DNA of 64,000 bases from Subsaximicrobium wynnwilliamsii. GTDB taxonomy: Bacteria; Bacteroidota; Bacteroidia; Flavobacteriales; Flavobacteriaceae. Shown piece by piece: positions 43,649 to 52,397 of the stretch. The DNA lies in NCBI RefSeq assembly GCF_007997225.1, contig NZ_VORM01000011.1, forward strand, positions 62,001-126,000, read 5' to 3'. Position 1 is the stretch's first letter, and each line of letters starts with the position of its first letter. Made by a program: the position numbers and the translations under genes. A model generated the notes under the pieces. That model was given only the letters and a program-made list of their open reading frames with translations, did no database searches and was not told the origin of the DNA.

Positions 43649-44233
43649 TCATGAGTGTAACAATGTATTTATTTGAGCATATTGCAATAACATAATTGTT
43701 TTTGCGTCAACAATATCGCCGTTTTCAACCATTTCCAAAACTTTGGAAAATGATAACTCCAAAACTTCAATGTCTTCATTTTCACTAGCTAATCCGCCTC
43801 CTTCATCCACCTTCAATTCCTGCTTATATTCTGCTACAAATAAAAACATTTTTTCAGTTAACGCTCCAGGCGACGTATACGCTGTTAATACCTGTTTGGC
43901 ATTTTTTATTTTATAGCCAACTTCTTCTTCTGTTTCTCTTATTATGGTTTCTAGCGGGCTGTCTTTATGGTCTATTGCACCCGCACAAACTTCAATGGAC
44001 ATGCCCTCTTCTCTATGGTTCTCATAAATTGGCATTCTGAATTGCTTAGTTAGAATCACAGTGCTGTTTTCTACATTGTACAACAAAATCGCAGCGCCAT
44101 CTCCTCTATTGTAACTCTCCCGCGATAAACGTTTCCATGCTCCGTTTTCGAATTGATAATCATAATCGATTCTGTTTAATGTTCCCCATTGTTTTGAGAG
44201 CGTTGTATGGGTTATGTTTTTGATTTTATTCAT
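43649..44233 (-). CDS. nudK: Nudix hydrolase, GDP-mannose pyrophosphatase-like
   Basis: The longest frame opens with GTG at 44260, but ATG 44233 (NKIKNITHTTLSKQWGTLNR) is the better start. The 194-residue protein has the Nudix box GAIDHKDSPLETIIRETEEE continuing VG (G-x5-E-x7-RE-x2-EE-x-G), preceded by QFRMPIYENHREEGMSIEVC and followed by YTSPGALTEKMFLFVAEY, a typical order for the NudK/ADP-sugar group. It should cleave GDP-mannose or a related nucleotide sugar. A CATGAG-CAAT-CTCATG hairpin covers its stop codon region (43638-43653). It follows the AAA+ gene by 36 bp. Confidence 0.85.
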   Translation of the reverse strand: MNKIKNITHTTLSKQWGTLNRIDYDYQFENGAWKRLSRESYNRGDGAAILLYNVENSTVILTKQFRMPIYENHREEGMSIEVCAGAIDHKDSPLETIIRETEEEVGYKIKNAKQVLTAYTSPGALTEKMFLFVAEYKQELKVDEGGGLASENEDIEVLELSFSKVLEMVENGDIVDAKTIMLLQYAQINTLLHS

Positions 44234-44269
44234 AAGTCTATTCTCTTTCTTCGATAACACTTAATCACT

Positions 44270-46222
44270 TCAGTTTCCAAATTGTTCCCGAGCTTCCGCA
44301 TCAATATGCATTTGATTGACGCGTGATTCTACTTTTCGTTTGAAATCGGTGTCGGCAATGGTGGCAACATTGTCTAAATAACGCACGACCTCTTGACGTC
44401 GGATTTCAGAAAAGTCCAATCCTTTCATATTGGCGCGCATCAATTCCTGTAGCATACCAAATTTCGTCTCGTAATCCTTTTTGAAATAGGTCTCTGGATT
44501 GTCAAACCAAGACTGTTCCAAATCGAAGTCGGTCAATCTCAGGGAAACGGCACTTTGGATGTTTCTTACATCGCGCGATGAAAAGAACGGAAAAATCTTC
44601 TGGACTTCCTTGTACAAATTGGCGTAAAACAATTGCTCATTGGTTTTATACTGTTTTTCCATTTTGTCGTAAACCTCGAAAACACGTTCCTCTGTGGGTT
44701 TGTTGGTCACATTAAGAATTTCGCCCATATTTTTTGCCAAACCTTGATCTTGAAGATAATCGTAATTTTCAGGATTTTTCATATTCACAAAATCGGGCAT
44801 GGTGTCATCAAACTTGCGCCACCATAGATGATCTTGATCTAAAAAGTCGTGTTCTGTGCGGGCACCATCAATCTTGAAACGTCCTTGCACACGGGAGATG
44901 ACCGCTTTATCCAACATTTCTGGAAGATTGGTAAAAAGACCAATGGAACTATTGCCATAATTCACGGCATACGCACCTTCCGTATAACGTAAAAACACAC
45001 CTATCACTTCCTTGACACCTGCTGAAACACCTTGTGCGGTTCGTTCCTGTAAATTATTTTCGGCATCATCAATGGGTGCGAAAATCAATTTTGAAGGATC
45101 TTGCAAAGGTTTCATCCAATCCACCATTTTTTCTGCAGAACCCCCTTGAAAGGTTGAAATAAGCGTGTCTGGCATGGGATGGAACAGAAATGGAATATCC
45201 AGGTTATCGCTGTGTTCTTTCAATCGGGTTGCAATGGCGGCAATGAGCATGCTTTTTCCAGTTCCGGGAATACCGTAGCCCATAAAAACGGGCATAAAAC
45301 CACCCAATTCTTGAAACGGATTCTTTTGTGCGGTAAAATCGTAACTCAGTAAACGCTCGGTCAAACGTCGCGCAAAATGCTTGGCGTCTCTGTTCCCAAC
45401 AATTTGTTCAAATTGTATTTTATTAAACTCCACACTCTTCGCAGCCCCTTGAAACGCATTGTCCCAACCTGAAATCGCGAAATCTGATTTTTCCAGTTTA
45501 TAGGTTCTATCGATAATGGTCTCGGTATATTCCAAACTGCTTTTACGCATTTGTATTTCGGCAATCAAGGCCTGAAAAAAGACCACTGTAAAATCCACCA
45601 CATCCTGATCTGACTTGATCATTTCTGGATGCCCCAAATACTTGTCGTAATAGAACATGGCGCAGGACGTTCCTTTTAAAGGCGTCATCAAGGACACTTC
45701 GGGAATGCCGGCAAACTTGTTTTTCATGACACTCAAATCGTCGGAAACGGAAGTCTGTAAATCAAATAAAATCTTATATGCTGCGGAAAACAACATAAAC
45801 GCCGTGGCGGTTTGCATCTTGCTTTCGTATTCCCGTTTCCCGGAAGTATCCAAAGCCGACTTATTTTCTATCAGGCTGGAAAGTCCGGAAGCATCGTAGT
45901 AACTATCCTTAATCCAAATGCCAAGTGTGAGCCCTTCCTGCACCGCATACAGCGTTTGGTTCAAATGCAAGGGGATGGCGATGGAATCTGGCAACAAACG
46001 CTTCTTAAGGTCTAAGATGGTCTTTGAGACCGAGGCGCCTTCCGCAGCGTTACCTTTGGCGCGATTGAGATACAATAAAATCGATTCGTCCTTGTTGTCC
46101 TTATTCTTATTTTTGGCGCGTTGCCCTTGCTCCCATTGCACACTTTTGATGTAAGACGTTGCTTCATCCCGAAGCATGTCCAGTTCATTTTGTTTTATGG
46201 GAAAAGTTGAGTTGTGTTCCAT
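44270..46222 (-). CDS. AAA+ ATPase of unknown role
   Basis: The 650-residue protein has an N-terminal helical part of about 290 residues, then an AAA+ module. Walker A is GYGIPGTGKSML near residue 316-327, Walker B LIFAPIDDAENNL (about 379-391) and sensor 1 GNSSIGLFTNLPEMLDKAV (about 423-441) with a candidate arginine finger SRVQGRFK after it. A C-terminal region of about 190 residues (EVQKIFPFFSSRDVRNIQSA) ends the protein. The B strand carries Asp-Asp-Ala-Glu instead of the common D-E. No transposase, protease or helicase domain is attached. It may remodel proteins or membranes together with the coiled-coil and membrane proteins encoded around it. Confidence 0.82.
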   Translation of the reverse strand: MEHNSTFPIKQNELDMLRDEATSYIKSVQWEQGQRAKNKNKDNKDESILLYLNRAKGNAAEGASVSKTILDLKKRLLPDSIAIPLHLNQTLYAVQEGLTLGIWIKDSYYDASGLSSLIENKSALDTSGKREYESKMQTATAFMLFSAAYKILFDLQTSVSDDLSVMKNKFAGIPEVSLMTPLKGTSCAMFYYDKYLGHPEMIKSDQDVVDFTVVFFQALIAEIQMRKSSLEYTETIIDRTYKLEKSDFAISGWDNAFQGAAKSVEFNKIQFEQIVGNRDAKHFARRLTERLLSYDFTAQKNPFQELGGFMPVFMGYGIPGTGKSMLIAAIATRLKEHSDNLDIPFLFHPMPDTLISTFQGGSAEKMVDWMKPLQDPSKLIFAPIDDAENNLQERTAQGVSAGVKEVIGVFLRYTEGAYAVNYGNSSIGLFTNLPEMLDKAVISRVQGRFKIDGARTEHDFLDQDHLWWRKFDDTMPDFVNMKNPENYDYLQDQGLAKNMGEILNVTNKPTEERVFEVYDKMEKQYKTNEQLFYANLYKEVQKIFPFFSSRDVRNIQSAVSLRLTDFDLEQSWFDNPETYFKKDYETKFGMLQELMRANMKGLDFSEIRRQEVVRYLDNVATIADTDFKRKVESRVNQMHIDAEAREQFGN

Positions 46223-46236
46223 TTTTTTTTAATCTT

Positions 46237-46292
46237 CAGTATTCAATATTCAGTCTTCCGTCTTCCGTCTTCCGTCTTCCGTCTTCCAAAAC
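46237..46292. repeat. 7-bp periodic tract (CCGTCTT type) upstream of the AAA+ gene
   Basis: Words: CAGTATT, CAATATT, CAGTCTT, then CCGTCTT four times, then CCAAAAC. It begins 15 bp before the minus-strand ATG at 46222, so it is in the 5' region of the AAA+ gene. Confidence 0.88.
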
Positions 46293-46358
46293 GCATAACA
46301 TCAAAAATCCATTGTTCCACTTTCTTTTTTAATAGGCATCCCAAACTACTTTCTGCCA

Positions 46359-46393
46359 ACTGAGGACTGCCTACTGCAGACTGCTGACTTCAA
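46359..46393. repeat. 7-bp periodic tract (ACTGCNN type) overlapping a gene end
   Basis: ACTGAGG, ACTGCCT, ACTGCAG, ACTGCTG, ACTTCAA in exact 7-bp register. It covers the stop codon (46371-46373) of the minus-strand gene and supplies its last codons (V-S-S-L-Q). Confidence 0.75.
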
Positions 46394-47408
46394 AAGGAGG
46401 TTTTTCAAGCGTCCCCATGATTTCTGGCGTTTTACTATACAGCAATTGGATGATGCGATGGGGTGCAAACACATATTTTTTATGTTGTACCGTTTTCCAT
46501 TTTTGCAAGGTTTGTTTACTAAAATAGCCGCCTTCTGTAAATTGGCTTCCCGAGATGACCTCGTCAATACTTAAAGCAACTGCATAAGACTCTAAAGGGA
46601 TATTCTTGTTGGCAATATTTTCTAGAATGACATGGGTCACCTCGTCCCCATCTTTTGCAAACACATTGTGAAATGGCCCCAAATCAATTCTTTTGATATG
46701 TTTGGGCTGTATATCTGGCAACTTGCGATCAATACCGTAGGCCATGATGTCGAGATCCATGTCGCGATCGGCAGTGGATTTGAGCACTTCATAAATCTCC
46801 TGCTTATAGCTCTCTATACTTTTTCCTTCATAATCAAAGTACATGAAACACACGTAAGGCCGATTGTTAGACACATCATAAAAACTCCAACTGGTCATAT
46901 ATGAAGCCGCAGAGCCCTCTGGCGCATCTATGATTTTTCCTTGTACAAAACGGTTGAAGATGAATTTCTGTTCTACGGAAGTATAATAAACAATGGAAGC
47001 CGCTTCAAAAAGTTTGTCTTTTTTGATGGGTTGCTTCTTATGCAACAATTGCGTTAGAAACTCTTCCTGCAACTCACTAACATCTTTAAGCTTATTGAGG
47101 TAGTTGCCTTTGAGCGATAGATCATTGAATAAGTATCTAAACTCCAAATAATTGGGAAGTCCAGATTTGGTAAGATCCACCTTCATATTGTCCTCTTGGT
47201 CATACATATACTTTACACGCATGGCTTCAATGGAATAGGAGAGTAAATCGCAATATTGATTAAAGAAGATCAACTCCTGTTGGGTGCATAACTCATGCTT
47301 CTTCACACTCGAAATGAGCTCCTTTAGCGCGAAATCAAGCATTTTGTGATAAAAGACATACTGTTCCTTCGAGTCTAGGATGGCGGAATCTAAAGGGGTT
47401 ACAATCAT
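46371..47408 (-). CDS. Unknown soluble protein of the AAA+ cluster
   Basis: The 345-residue protein has no signal or membrane segment. It has a helical N-terminal half (LDFALKELISSVKKHELCTQ, YCDLLSYSIEAMRVKYMYDQ) and a beta-containing middle and end (ASYMTSWSFYDVSNNRPYVC, FMYFDYEGKSIESYKQEIYE, IKRIDLGPFHNVFAKDGDEV). I do not recognise it. Transcription runs from the coiled-coil gene (203 bp upstream) towards the AAA+ gene (148 bp downstream). The coding 3' end lies within a heptamer tract, so the last five residues may vary among relatives. Confidence 0.75.
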   Translation of the reverse strand: MIVTPLDSAILDSKEQYVFYHKMLDFALKELISSVKKHELCTQQELIFFNQYCDLLSYSIEAMRVKYMYDQEDNMKVDLTKSGLPNYLEFRYLFNDLSLKGNYLNKLKDVSELQEEFLTQLLHKKQPIKKDKLFEAASIVYYTSVEQKFIFNRFVQGKIIDAPEGSAASYMTSWSFYDVSNNRPYVCFMYFDYEGKSIESYKQEIYEVLKSTADRDMDLDIMAYGIDRKLPDIQPKHIKRIDLGPFHNVFAKDGDEVTHVILENIANKNIPLESYAVALSIDEVISGSQFTEGGYFSKQTLQKWKTVQHKKYVFAPHRIIQLLYSKTPEIMGTLEKPPFEVSSLQ

Positions 47409-47562
47409 TTTTATGAGGCTTCAATTTTATCGTTTTCTGCTGAAAGACCTTACCACTGCATGAAACAATATTTCGTTTAGTGATTTAGTAGTATTGGAAC
47501 TAGCATTACAGCAGGTCGTAATCGATTTCAAAATGCATTGGGATAATTAAGTTGGATGTATA

Positions 47563-47592
47563 ATCCTACAAGGTTTTTGAAACCTTGCAGGA
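47563..47592. repeat. Strong hairpin downstream of the coiled-coil gene
   Basis: ATCCTACAAGGTTT and AAACCTTGCAGGAT pair almost completely around a short loop. There is no T-run, so it is more like a palindromic repeat than a classical terminator. It lies 20 bp after the minus-strand stop at 47612. Confidence 0.65.
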
Positions 47593-47611
47593 TAGCAATT
47601 CCAAATATACC

Positions 47612-48955
47612 CTAAGATAATAAATCGTCGGCTCCAGCTTTTGGTTTTGAAGAAGCAGCGGGTTTAGCATCGTCTCCTGTTGGCGCTGCAGCATCGGCTT
47701 TGTAGTAATCTTCAAATATTTCTTTCATATCAATGCCATACCGCTCTGAGAAATTCTTCTGTATGTCAAGATCCTTCGCTCTAATTTCCTGCAAAGCTTC
47801 CGCATAGCTGCTATAAACACCTTGCATGACTTTTTCATGAACTGGGATATTGTCCATCATTTCTTGACGTGCTTTGGCGCTCGCGGTATGCATCGACGCT
47901 AGGGTTTCTCCAATATGTTCATCGGTTTTCACACCCAAATGCTCTAAAATGGCAGCGAATTCCTGATCGGTTCGCGCCTTTAGAGCCACCACATAACCGT
48001 CATAGTATTTAAGACGCTCTTCTGTATCACTCTTTAATTTGGCGCGATGTGTTTGCAAGTTGCTTCTCAAGGAAGTCAACACCTTAATGGTCAAATTATG
48101 CTTGTGCACGAAACTGTCTTTTGATGCAGCCAAGGTGGTGTAGGCATTCTTGAGACCTTCCAGTTCTTCGACCTCTTGCTCAATAGTGGTCACTTTACCA
48201 ATGGCTTCAGCATAATTTGCCGATTGCTTGTCCACAATTTCCTCAAGAGCTTGGCGCGCTTGTTTTAGAGCTGCGTATTTTTCCTCGAGTTTAGCTTCAA
48301 CCTCTTTCTTTTTCTCTAAGGATTTTATGTGATTTTTAGTGGCCTCAACAATTGCAGTTTGAAGTTTATCTTCGACCTCCTTGATCTCCACCTCTCGATT
48401 TTTAAGTCGCGTAACCGCTGCCTGTGACTTGTAACTTAATTCGCTAAGTAGCGTTTGAACATCTGCAGACTCTATACGCGTTTGAAACATGGCTTTCGCC
48501 TTATTATCGGCAGCATCTCTATCTTTTTGAGCGGTTTGCAGATCCTGCTGTGCTTCCTTGATTTTACTTTTGCGGCCCCAAAGATTATTCCACCAGCTAT
48601 CTGGCTTGGCTTCAGCATCTTCCAGTTCAACTTTAGAACGCTCCAAGCGTTTTACGGCATCGTCAATGATTTTTTGCTCATTGGCATTTAATGAGGAGAA
48701 TTTTTCAAAAATGATCCCAACTTCATCTTGATAATCGGTAAGATCCTTAATGGCATCCAATAATGTGCTGCGGTCTTTTTCAGCCATGTGAACCACGTCG
48801 TCTAATGTAGCATTAAGGATTTTTTGACGACTTTCTGGATCATCTTCCTGGGCTAGTTTGGATTTCATCGTGTCAATGGCTTTGCCCCAGTTGACATCTA
48901 CTTTTTCACTTTTTTCGTTGGAGTTGGTCTCCAATAAATCAAAATCATTAGACAT
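47612..48955 (-). CDS. Long coiled-coil protein (TelA/PspA-like in shape)
   Basis: The 447-residue protein is almost wholly helical. Coiled segments run from about residue 75 to 330 (NEQKIIDDAVKRLERSKVEL, DLQTAQKDRDAADNKAKAMF, KKEVEAKLEEKYAALKQARQ), with a Trp-rich break WWNNLWGRKSK near residue 130. The last 30 residues are low complexity (AAPTGDDAKPAASSKPKAGA) and end DDLLS. There is no membrane segment. The shape recalls TelA toxic-anion-resistance or PspA/IM30-type proteins that act with AAA+ partners at membranes, but I see no decisive motif. Databases may call relatives microtubule-binding, which is only a reflection of the coil. Confidence 0.78.
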   Translation of the reverse strand: MSNDFDLLETNSNEKSEKVDVNWGKAIDTMKSKLAQEDDPESRQKILNATLDDVVHMAEKDRSTLLDAIKDLTDYQDEVGIIFEKFSSLNANEQKIIDDAVKRLERSKVELEDAEAKPDSWWNNLWGRKSKIKEAQQDLQTAQKDRDAADNKAKAMFQTRIESADVQTLLSELSYKSQAAVTRLKNREVEIKEVEDKLQTAIVEATKNHIKSLEKKKEVEAKLEEKYAALKQARQALEEIVDKQSANYAEAIGKVTTIEQEVEELEGLKNAYTTLAASKDSFVHKHNLTIKVLTSLRSNLQTHRAKLKSDTEERLKYYDGYVVALKARTDQEFAAILEHLGVKTDEHIGETLASMHTASAKARQEMMDNIPVHEKVMQGVYSSYAEALQEIRAKDLDIQKNFSERYGIDMKEIFEDYYKADAAAPTGDDAKPAASSKPKAGADDLLS

Positions 48956-49101
48956 AGTATAGGTAGTGTTTAGGTTGAAATTTGTTTTGGAATAGCAATG
49001 TCGTTAAAAAATATGGTTTTTGAAACTATTACATTCGTAATTTATTGGTAGAAAAAATCAATAAAATGTTACAGCTGATCTTAAAAATGTAGGTTTGTTA
49101 T

Positions 49102-49109
49102 TATCTTTG
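49102..49109 (+). promoter_or_regulatory. -7 box of the metallo-hydrolase lipoprotein gene
   Basis: TATCTTTG fits TAnnTTTG, 17 bp before the ATG at 49127. A TTG at the expected -33 distance is not obvious. Confidence 0.5.
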
Positions 49110-49126
49110 AACAAAATTCTATAATT

Positions 49127-49924
49127 ATGAAAACCAACACCTTATTACTAATGTTCTTTTTAGCTTTGCTAAGCGCTTGTAAAACAGAAAAAAAAGAAGT
49201 CGGCGAAAAAGACATGAACACCAATACTCCTGAAATGCAAAAAAGCGAGAACGCGTCCCAAAAGGAATTGAAAATATCACCAATTGAACATGCCACTATG
49301 GTTTTGACTTATGGCGATGATCAAATTTTCGTAGACCCAACGAAGGGCGTGGAAGCCTTTAAGAAATTTTCTGCACCTCAAATTGTGTTGATTACCGATA
49401 TACATGCCGATCACTTTGACTTGGAAACCCTTAAAGCCCTAAACTTAAAAAACACTACCATAGTTGCTCCAAAAGCGGTAGCCGATCTATTTCCTAAAGA
49501 TTTTAGATATGGAAAATTAATCATTCTCGATAACGGGGAAACACAAAACATCATGGGTTACGATATAGAAGCCATCCCAATGTACAATTTGAGAGAAGAG
49601 GCTTTGAAATTCCACCCCAAGGGACGAGGTAACGGTTATGTGATCAACTTCGGATCTAAGCGCATCTACATTTCAGGGGATACAGAAGACATTTCCGAAA
49701 TGAGAAATCTCAAAGACATTCAAGTGGCCTTCGTTTGCATGAACCTTCCTTATACCATGACCGTGGAAAGTGCTGTGAGTGCTGTATTGGAATTCAAGCC
49801 TGACAAAGTCTATCCCTATCATTATAGAGGTACGGATGGTTTGAGTGACATTGAAAAATTTAAGACAATGGTCAACAAAGGCGATGAAAGTATTGAAGTC
49901 GTAGCGTTGGATTGGTACAACTAA
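49127..49924 (+). CDS. Metallo-beta-lactamase-fold lipoprotein (UlaG-like)
   Basis: The 265-residue protein has a lipoprotein signal (TNTLLLMFFLALLSAC, lipobox LLSAC), a polar linker, and an MBL domain from about residue 55: IEHATMVLTYGDDQIFVDPT, then LITDIHADHFD (the HxHxDH site reads D-I-H-A-D-H with the first His replaced by Asp), GRGNGYVINFGSKRIYISGD (metal-bridging Asp) and PYHYRGTDGL (last His). It resembles UlaG-like lactonases, here bound to a membrane from outside. The substrate is unknown. The changed first ligand (Asp for His) is worth checking because it could alter the metal site. Confidence 0.85.
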   Translation: MKTNTLLLMFFLALLSACKTEKKEVGEKDMNTNTPEMQKSENASQKELKISPIEHATMVLTYGDDQIFVDPTKGVEAFKKFSAPQIVLITDIHADHFDLETLKALNLKNTTIVAPKAVADLFPKDFRYGKLIILDNGETQNIMGYDIEAIPMYNLREEALKFHPKGRGNGYVINFGSKRIYISGDTEDISEMRNLKDIQVAFVCMNLPYTMTVESAVSAVLEFKPDKVYPYHYRGTDGLSDIEKFKTMVNKGDESIEVVALDWYN

Positions 49925-50030
49925 AATAATTGAACATCTTAAGGGTCAGACCTCGAACTTTTTTATAATGAAATAGTTGAGATTGTAATTAAAAATGTAT
50001 ATTTGATTTCCCAAGGCTAAAAAACTTAAC

Positions 50031-50264
50031 ATGAATTCATTTATCTCCTTACCGAATTTGATACTCGTTAGCGCTACCCAGCTCACAATAGTACTAATCA
50101 TTACCGCCACGATATTTGCAATTTTCATTGGTGCAGCAGTGATAAAAATGTTCAAGCTAAAGGCAGAGAGCAAACGATTATTAGACAATAGCACCTTTAA
50201 AAAGGATGTAGATAAAAGCTACAAAGATTTTACCGATAGTCATTTATACGATAGTAATAACTAA
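50031..50264 (+). CDS. Small membrane protein
   Basis: The 77-residue product has one long hydrophobic segment (about 15-40, SATQLTIVLIITATIFAIFI, then GAAVIKM) followed by a charged helical tail (KLKAESKRLLDNSTFKKDVD) and SHLYDSNN. No family is recognised. It stands alone, 106 bp after the MBL lipoprotein, and ends at a strong terminator, which supports its reality. Confidence 0.6.
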   Translation: MNSFISLPNLILVSATQLTIVLIITATIFAIFIGAAVIKMFKLKAESKRLLDNSTFKKDVDKSYKDFTDSHLYDSNN

Positions 50265-50280
50265 AAATTTATACATTACA

Positions 50281-50318
50281 ACATAAAAAAAACCTGCAAG
50301 TTGCAGGTTTTTTTATGT
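50281..50318. terminator. Bidirectional intrinsic terminator
   Basis: ACATAAAAAAAACCTGCAA pairs with TTGCAGGTTTTTTTATGT (one mismatch), with T-runs on both strands. It ends the small membrane protein gene (+) and ettA (-). Confidence 0.9.
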
Positions 50319-50334
50319 GTGATACTTTCTAAAA

Positions 50335-52026
50335 TCATCTCACTAACTTTTTATATTTTATTCTCTTGGGCATGAGATCACCGCCTAAACGTTTTTTCTT
50401 GTTTTCTTCATATTCAGAGAAACTACCTTCAAAGAAATAGACTTGACTATTGCCTTCAAATGCCAAGATATGTGTGCAGATACGGTCTAAAAACCATCTA
50501 TCGTGAGAGATGACCACTGCACAGCCTGCGAAATTTTCCAGACCTTCCTCCAAGGCTCTCAAGGTATTGACATCAAGATCGTTGGTAGGCTCATCTAGGA
50601 GCAGCACGTTACCTTCTTCCTTCAGCGTCATCGCCAGGTGCAAACGGTTACGTTCACCACCAGAAAGCAATTTCACTTTTTTATTCTGTTCACTGCCCGA
50701 AAAATTGAATCGGCTCAAATAGGCTCTAGAATTCACTTGTCTTCCGCCCATCATGATCAACTCTTGTTCATCACTAAAATTTTGCCAAATGGATTTTTCA
50801 GCATCAATATTGGAGTGTTTTTGATCAACATAAGCCAATTTTGCGGTTTCACCGACCTTGAACTCGCCTTTATCTGGGTTTTCCTCGCCCATAATCATCC
50901 TGAAAATCGTTGTTTTACCAGCACCATTGGGCCCAATAACACCAACAATTCCCGCTTGAGGCAATTTAAAATTCAAATCCTCATACAGTAATTTGTCATC
51001 ATAGGCTTTGCTTACACCATTGGCCTCAATCACATTGGTTCCCAAACGCGGTCCGTTAGGGATGTAGATTTCCAGTTTCTCGTCGAGTTGCTTTTGATCT
51101 TGGCTCAACAATTTGTCATAATTGTTTAAACGCGCTTTCTGTTTGGTCTGTCTTCCTTTAGCGCCTTGACGCACCCATTCTAGCTCACGCTCCAAGGTTT
51201 TTTGACGTTTGGAAGCTGTTTTGCTCTCTTGCGCCATGCGCTTGGACTTTTGATCCAACCAAGACGAATAATTCCCCTTCCATGGGATGCCCTCACCTCT
51301 ATCCAATTCCAAAATCCAACCTGCCACATTATCCAAAAAGTATCTATCGTGGGTTACCGCGATAACAGTGCCCTTATACTGTGCCAAATGATGCTCCAAC
51401 CAATGTACCGATTCGGCATCCAAGTGGTTGGTAGGCTCATCCAATAGCAAAACGTCGGGTTCTTGCAACAACAAGCGACATAAAGCCACACGACGTCGCT
51501 CCCCACCAGAAAGTACACCTATTTTTTTATCGCCTTCTGGGGTGCGCAATGCATCCATAGCGATTTCTAATTTGGTATCGAGTTCCCAAGCATCTGCAGC
51601 ATCAATTTGATCCTGTAGCACCGCTTGGCGATTCATCAATTTCTCCATTTTATCGGGATCACTATACACTTCCTCAAGACCAAATTGGTCGTTGATTTTA
51701 TTGTATTCGTCAAGGATTGCAACCGTTTCTGCAGCACCTTCACGCACTATTTCCATCACGGTCTTATCATCGTCCAATTGTGGGTCTTGCTCTAAATACC
51801 CCACAGTGTAGCCCGGAGAAAACACAACATCGCCCTGATAATTGGTATCCACACCTGCGATGATTTTCAATAAGGTGGATTTACCAGAACCGTTGAGCCC
51901 TAAGATTCCAATCTTTGCGCCATAAAAGAAACTCAAATAGATGTTTTTAAGCACAGGCGTATTTGCACTTTGATAGGTCTTTGTGAGACCAGACATTGAA
52001 AATATTACTTTTTTATCGTCACTCAT
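50335..52026 (-). CDS. ettA: ABC-F translation factor EttA
   Basis: The 563-residue protein has two ABC domains without membrane parts: Walker A GILGLNGSGKSTL and GVIGPNGAGKTTI, ABC signatures LSGGERRRVALC and LSGGERNRLHLA, Walker B VLLLDEPTNHLDAE and VLLLDEPTNDLDV, and the linker with a basic helix (ERELEWVRQGAKGRQTKQKA). The EttA type is indicated by the short arm and a total length near that of the Escherichia coli protein (about 555). EttA binds the E site of the ribosome and regulates initiation of elongation with the ADP/ATP ratio. Its 5' region is a heptamer tract that fills the space to the next gene. Confidence 0.93.
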   Translation of the reverse strand: MSDDKKVIFSMSGLTKTYQSANTPVLKNIYLSFFYGAKIGILGLNGSGKSTLLKIIAGVDTNYQGDVVFSPGYTVGYLEQDPQLDDDKTVMEIVREGAAETVAILDEYNKINDQFGLEEVYSDPDKMEKLMNRQAVLQDQIDAADAWELDTKLEIAMDALRTPEGDKKIGVLSGGERRRVALCRLLLQEPDVLLLDEPTNHLDAESVHWLEHHLAQYKGTVIAVTHDRYFLDNVAGWILELDRGEGIPWKGNYSSWLDQKSKRMAQESKTASKRQKTLERELEWVRQGAKGRQTKQKARLNNYDKLLSQDQKQLDEKLEIYIPNGPRLGTNVIEANGVSKAYDDKLLYEDLNFKLPQAGIVGVIGPNGAGKTTIFRMIMGEENPDKGEFKVGETAKLAYVDQKHSNIDAEKSIWQNFSDEQELIMMGGRQVNSRAYLSRFNFSGSEQNKKVKLLSGGERNRLHLAMTLKEEGNVLLLDEPTNDLDVNTLRALEEGLENFAGCAVVISHDRWFLDRICTHILAFEGNSQVYFFEGSFSEYEENKKKRLGGDLMPKRIKYKKLVR

Positions 52027-52118
52027 TGTTGTTTGTTGTTAGTTGTGGAGTTGTTAAGTCGTTAAAGTAACGACTGCATACTGAAGACCGTGGACTGAAA
52101 TCTGCGACTGAGAACTAA
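52027..52118. repeat. 7-bp periodic tract filling the ettA upstream gap
   Basis: TGTTGTT, TGTTGTT, AGTTGTG and related words lead into ACTGCAT, ACTGAAG, ACCGTGG, ACTGAAA, TCTGCG, ACTGAGA-like words with a single slip. The tract runs from the ettA start codon to the stop codon of the small upstream gene at 52119, so it occupies the whole intergenic space. Confidence 0.75.
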
Positions 52119-52295
52119 TTAAACCCTCCCCTTAAGCGCATTGAAGACCCAAGCAATAGCGAAAAAGCCAACGCCAACGGCGCCAAATCCCCAGCCAGCA
52201 ACGTCATCATATCTAAAGGCACCCATGGCCATTAAGCCTAAGCCTACTATTATCATGATTGTGGTAGCCCAAGCCAACACTGTATTTTTGTTCAT
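52119..52295 (-). CDS. CAL67264-type small membrane protein
   Basis: I use ATG 52295, two codons inside the longest frame. The 58-residue protein has two membrane segments (about 6-26, LAWATTIMIIVGLGLMAMGA, and about 32-52, AGWGFGAVGVGFFAIAWVFN) with a short loop FRYDDV between. From memory this is the flavobacterial 'CAL67264 family' membrane protein. The function is unknown. Confidence 0.75.
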   Translation of the reverse strand: MNKNTVLAWATTIMIIVGLGLMAMGAFRYDDVAGWGFGAVGVGFFAIAWVFNALKGRV

Positions 52296-52397
52296 TGCCA
52301 TAATTCATTCTGTTTTAAGGGAACTACAAATATCGTATATTTTTGAAGAAAAGAGTAGCCTTTATTAAAATGCTTATTTTAGAGCTTCATTCGTGCT

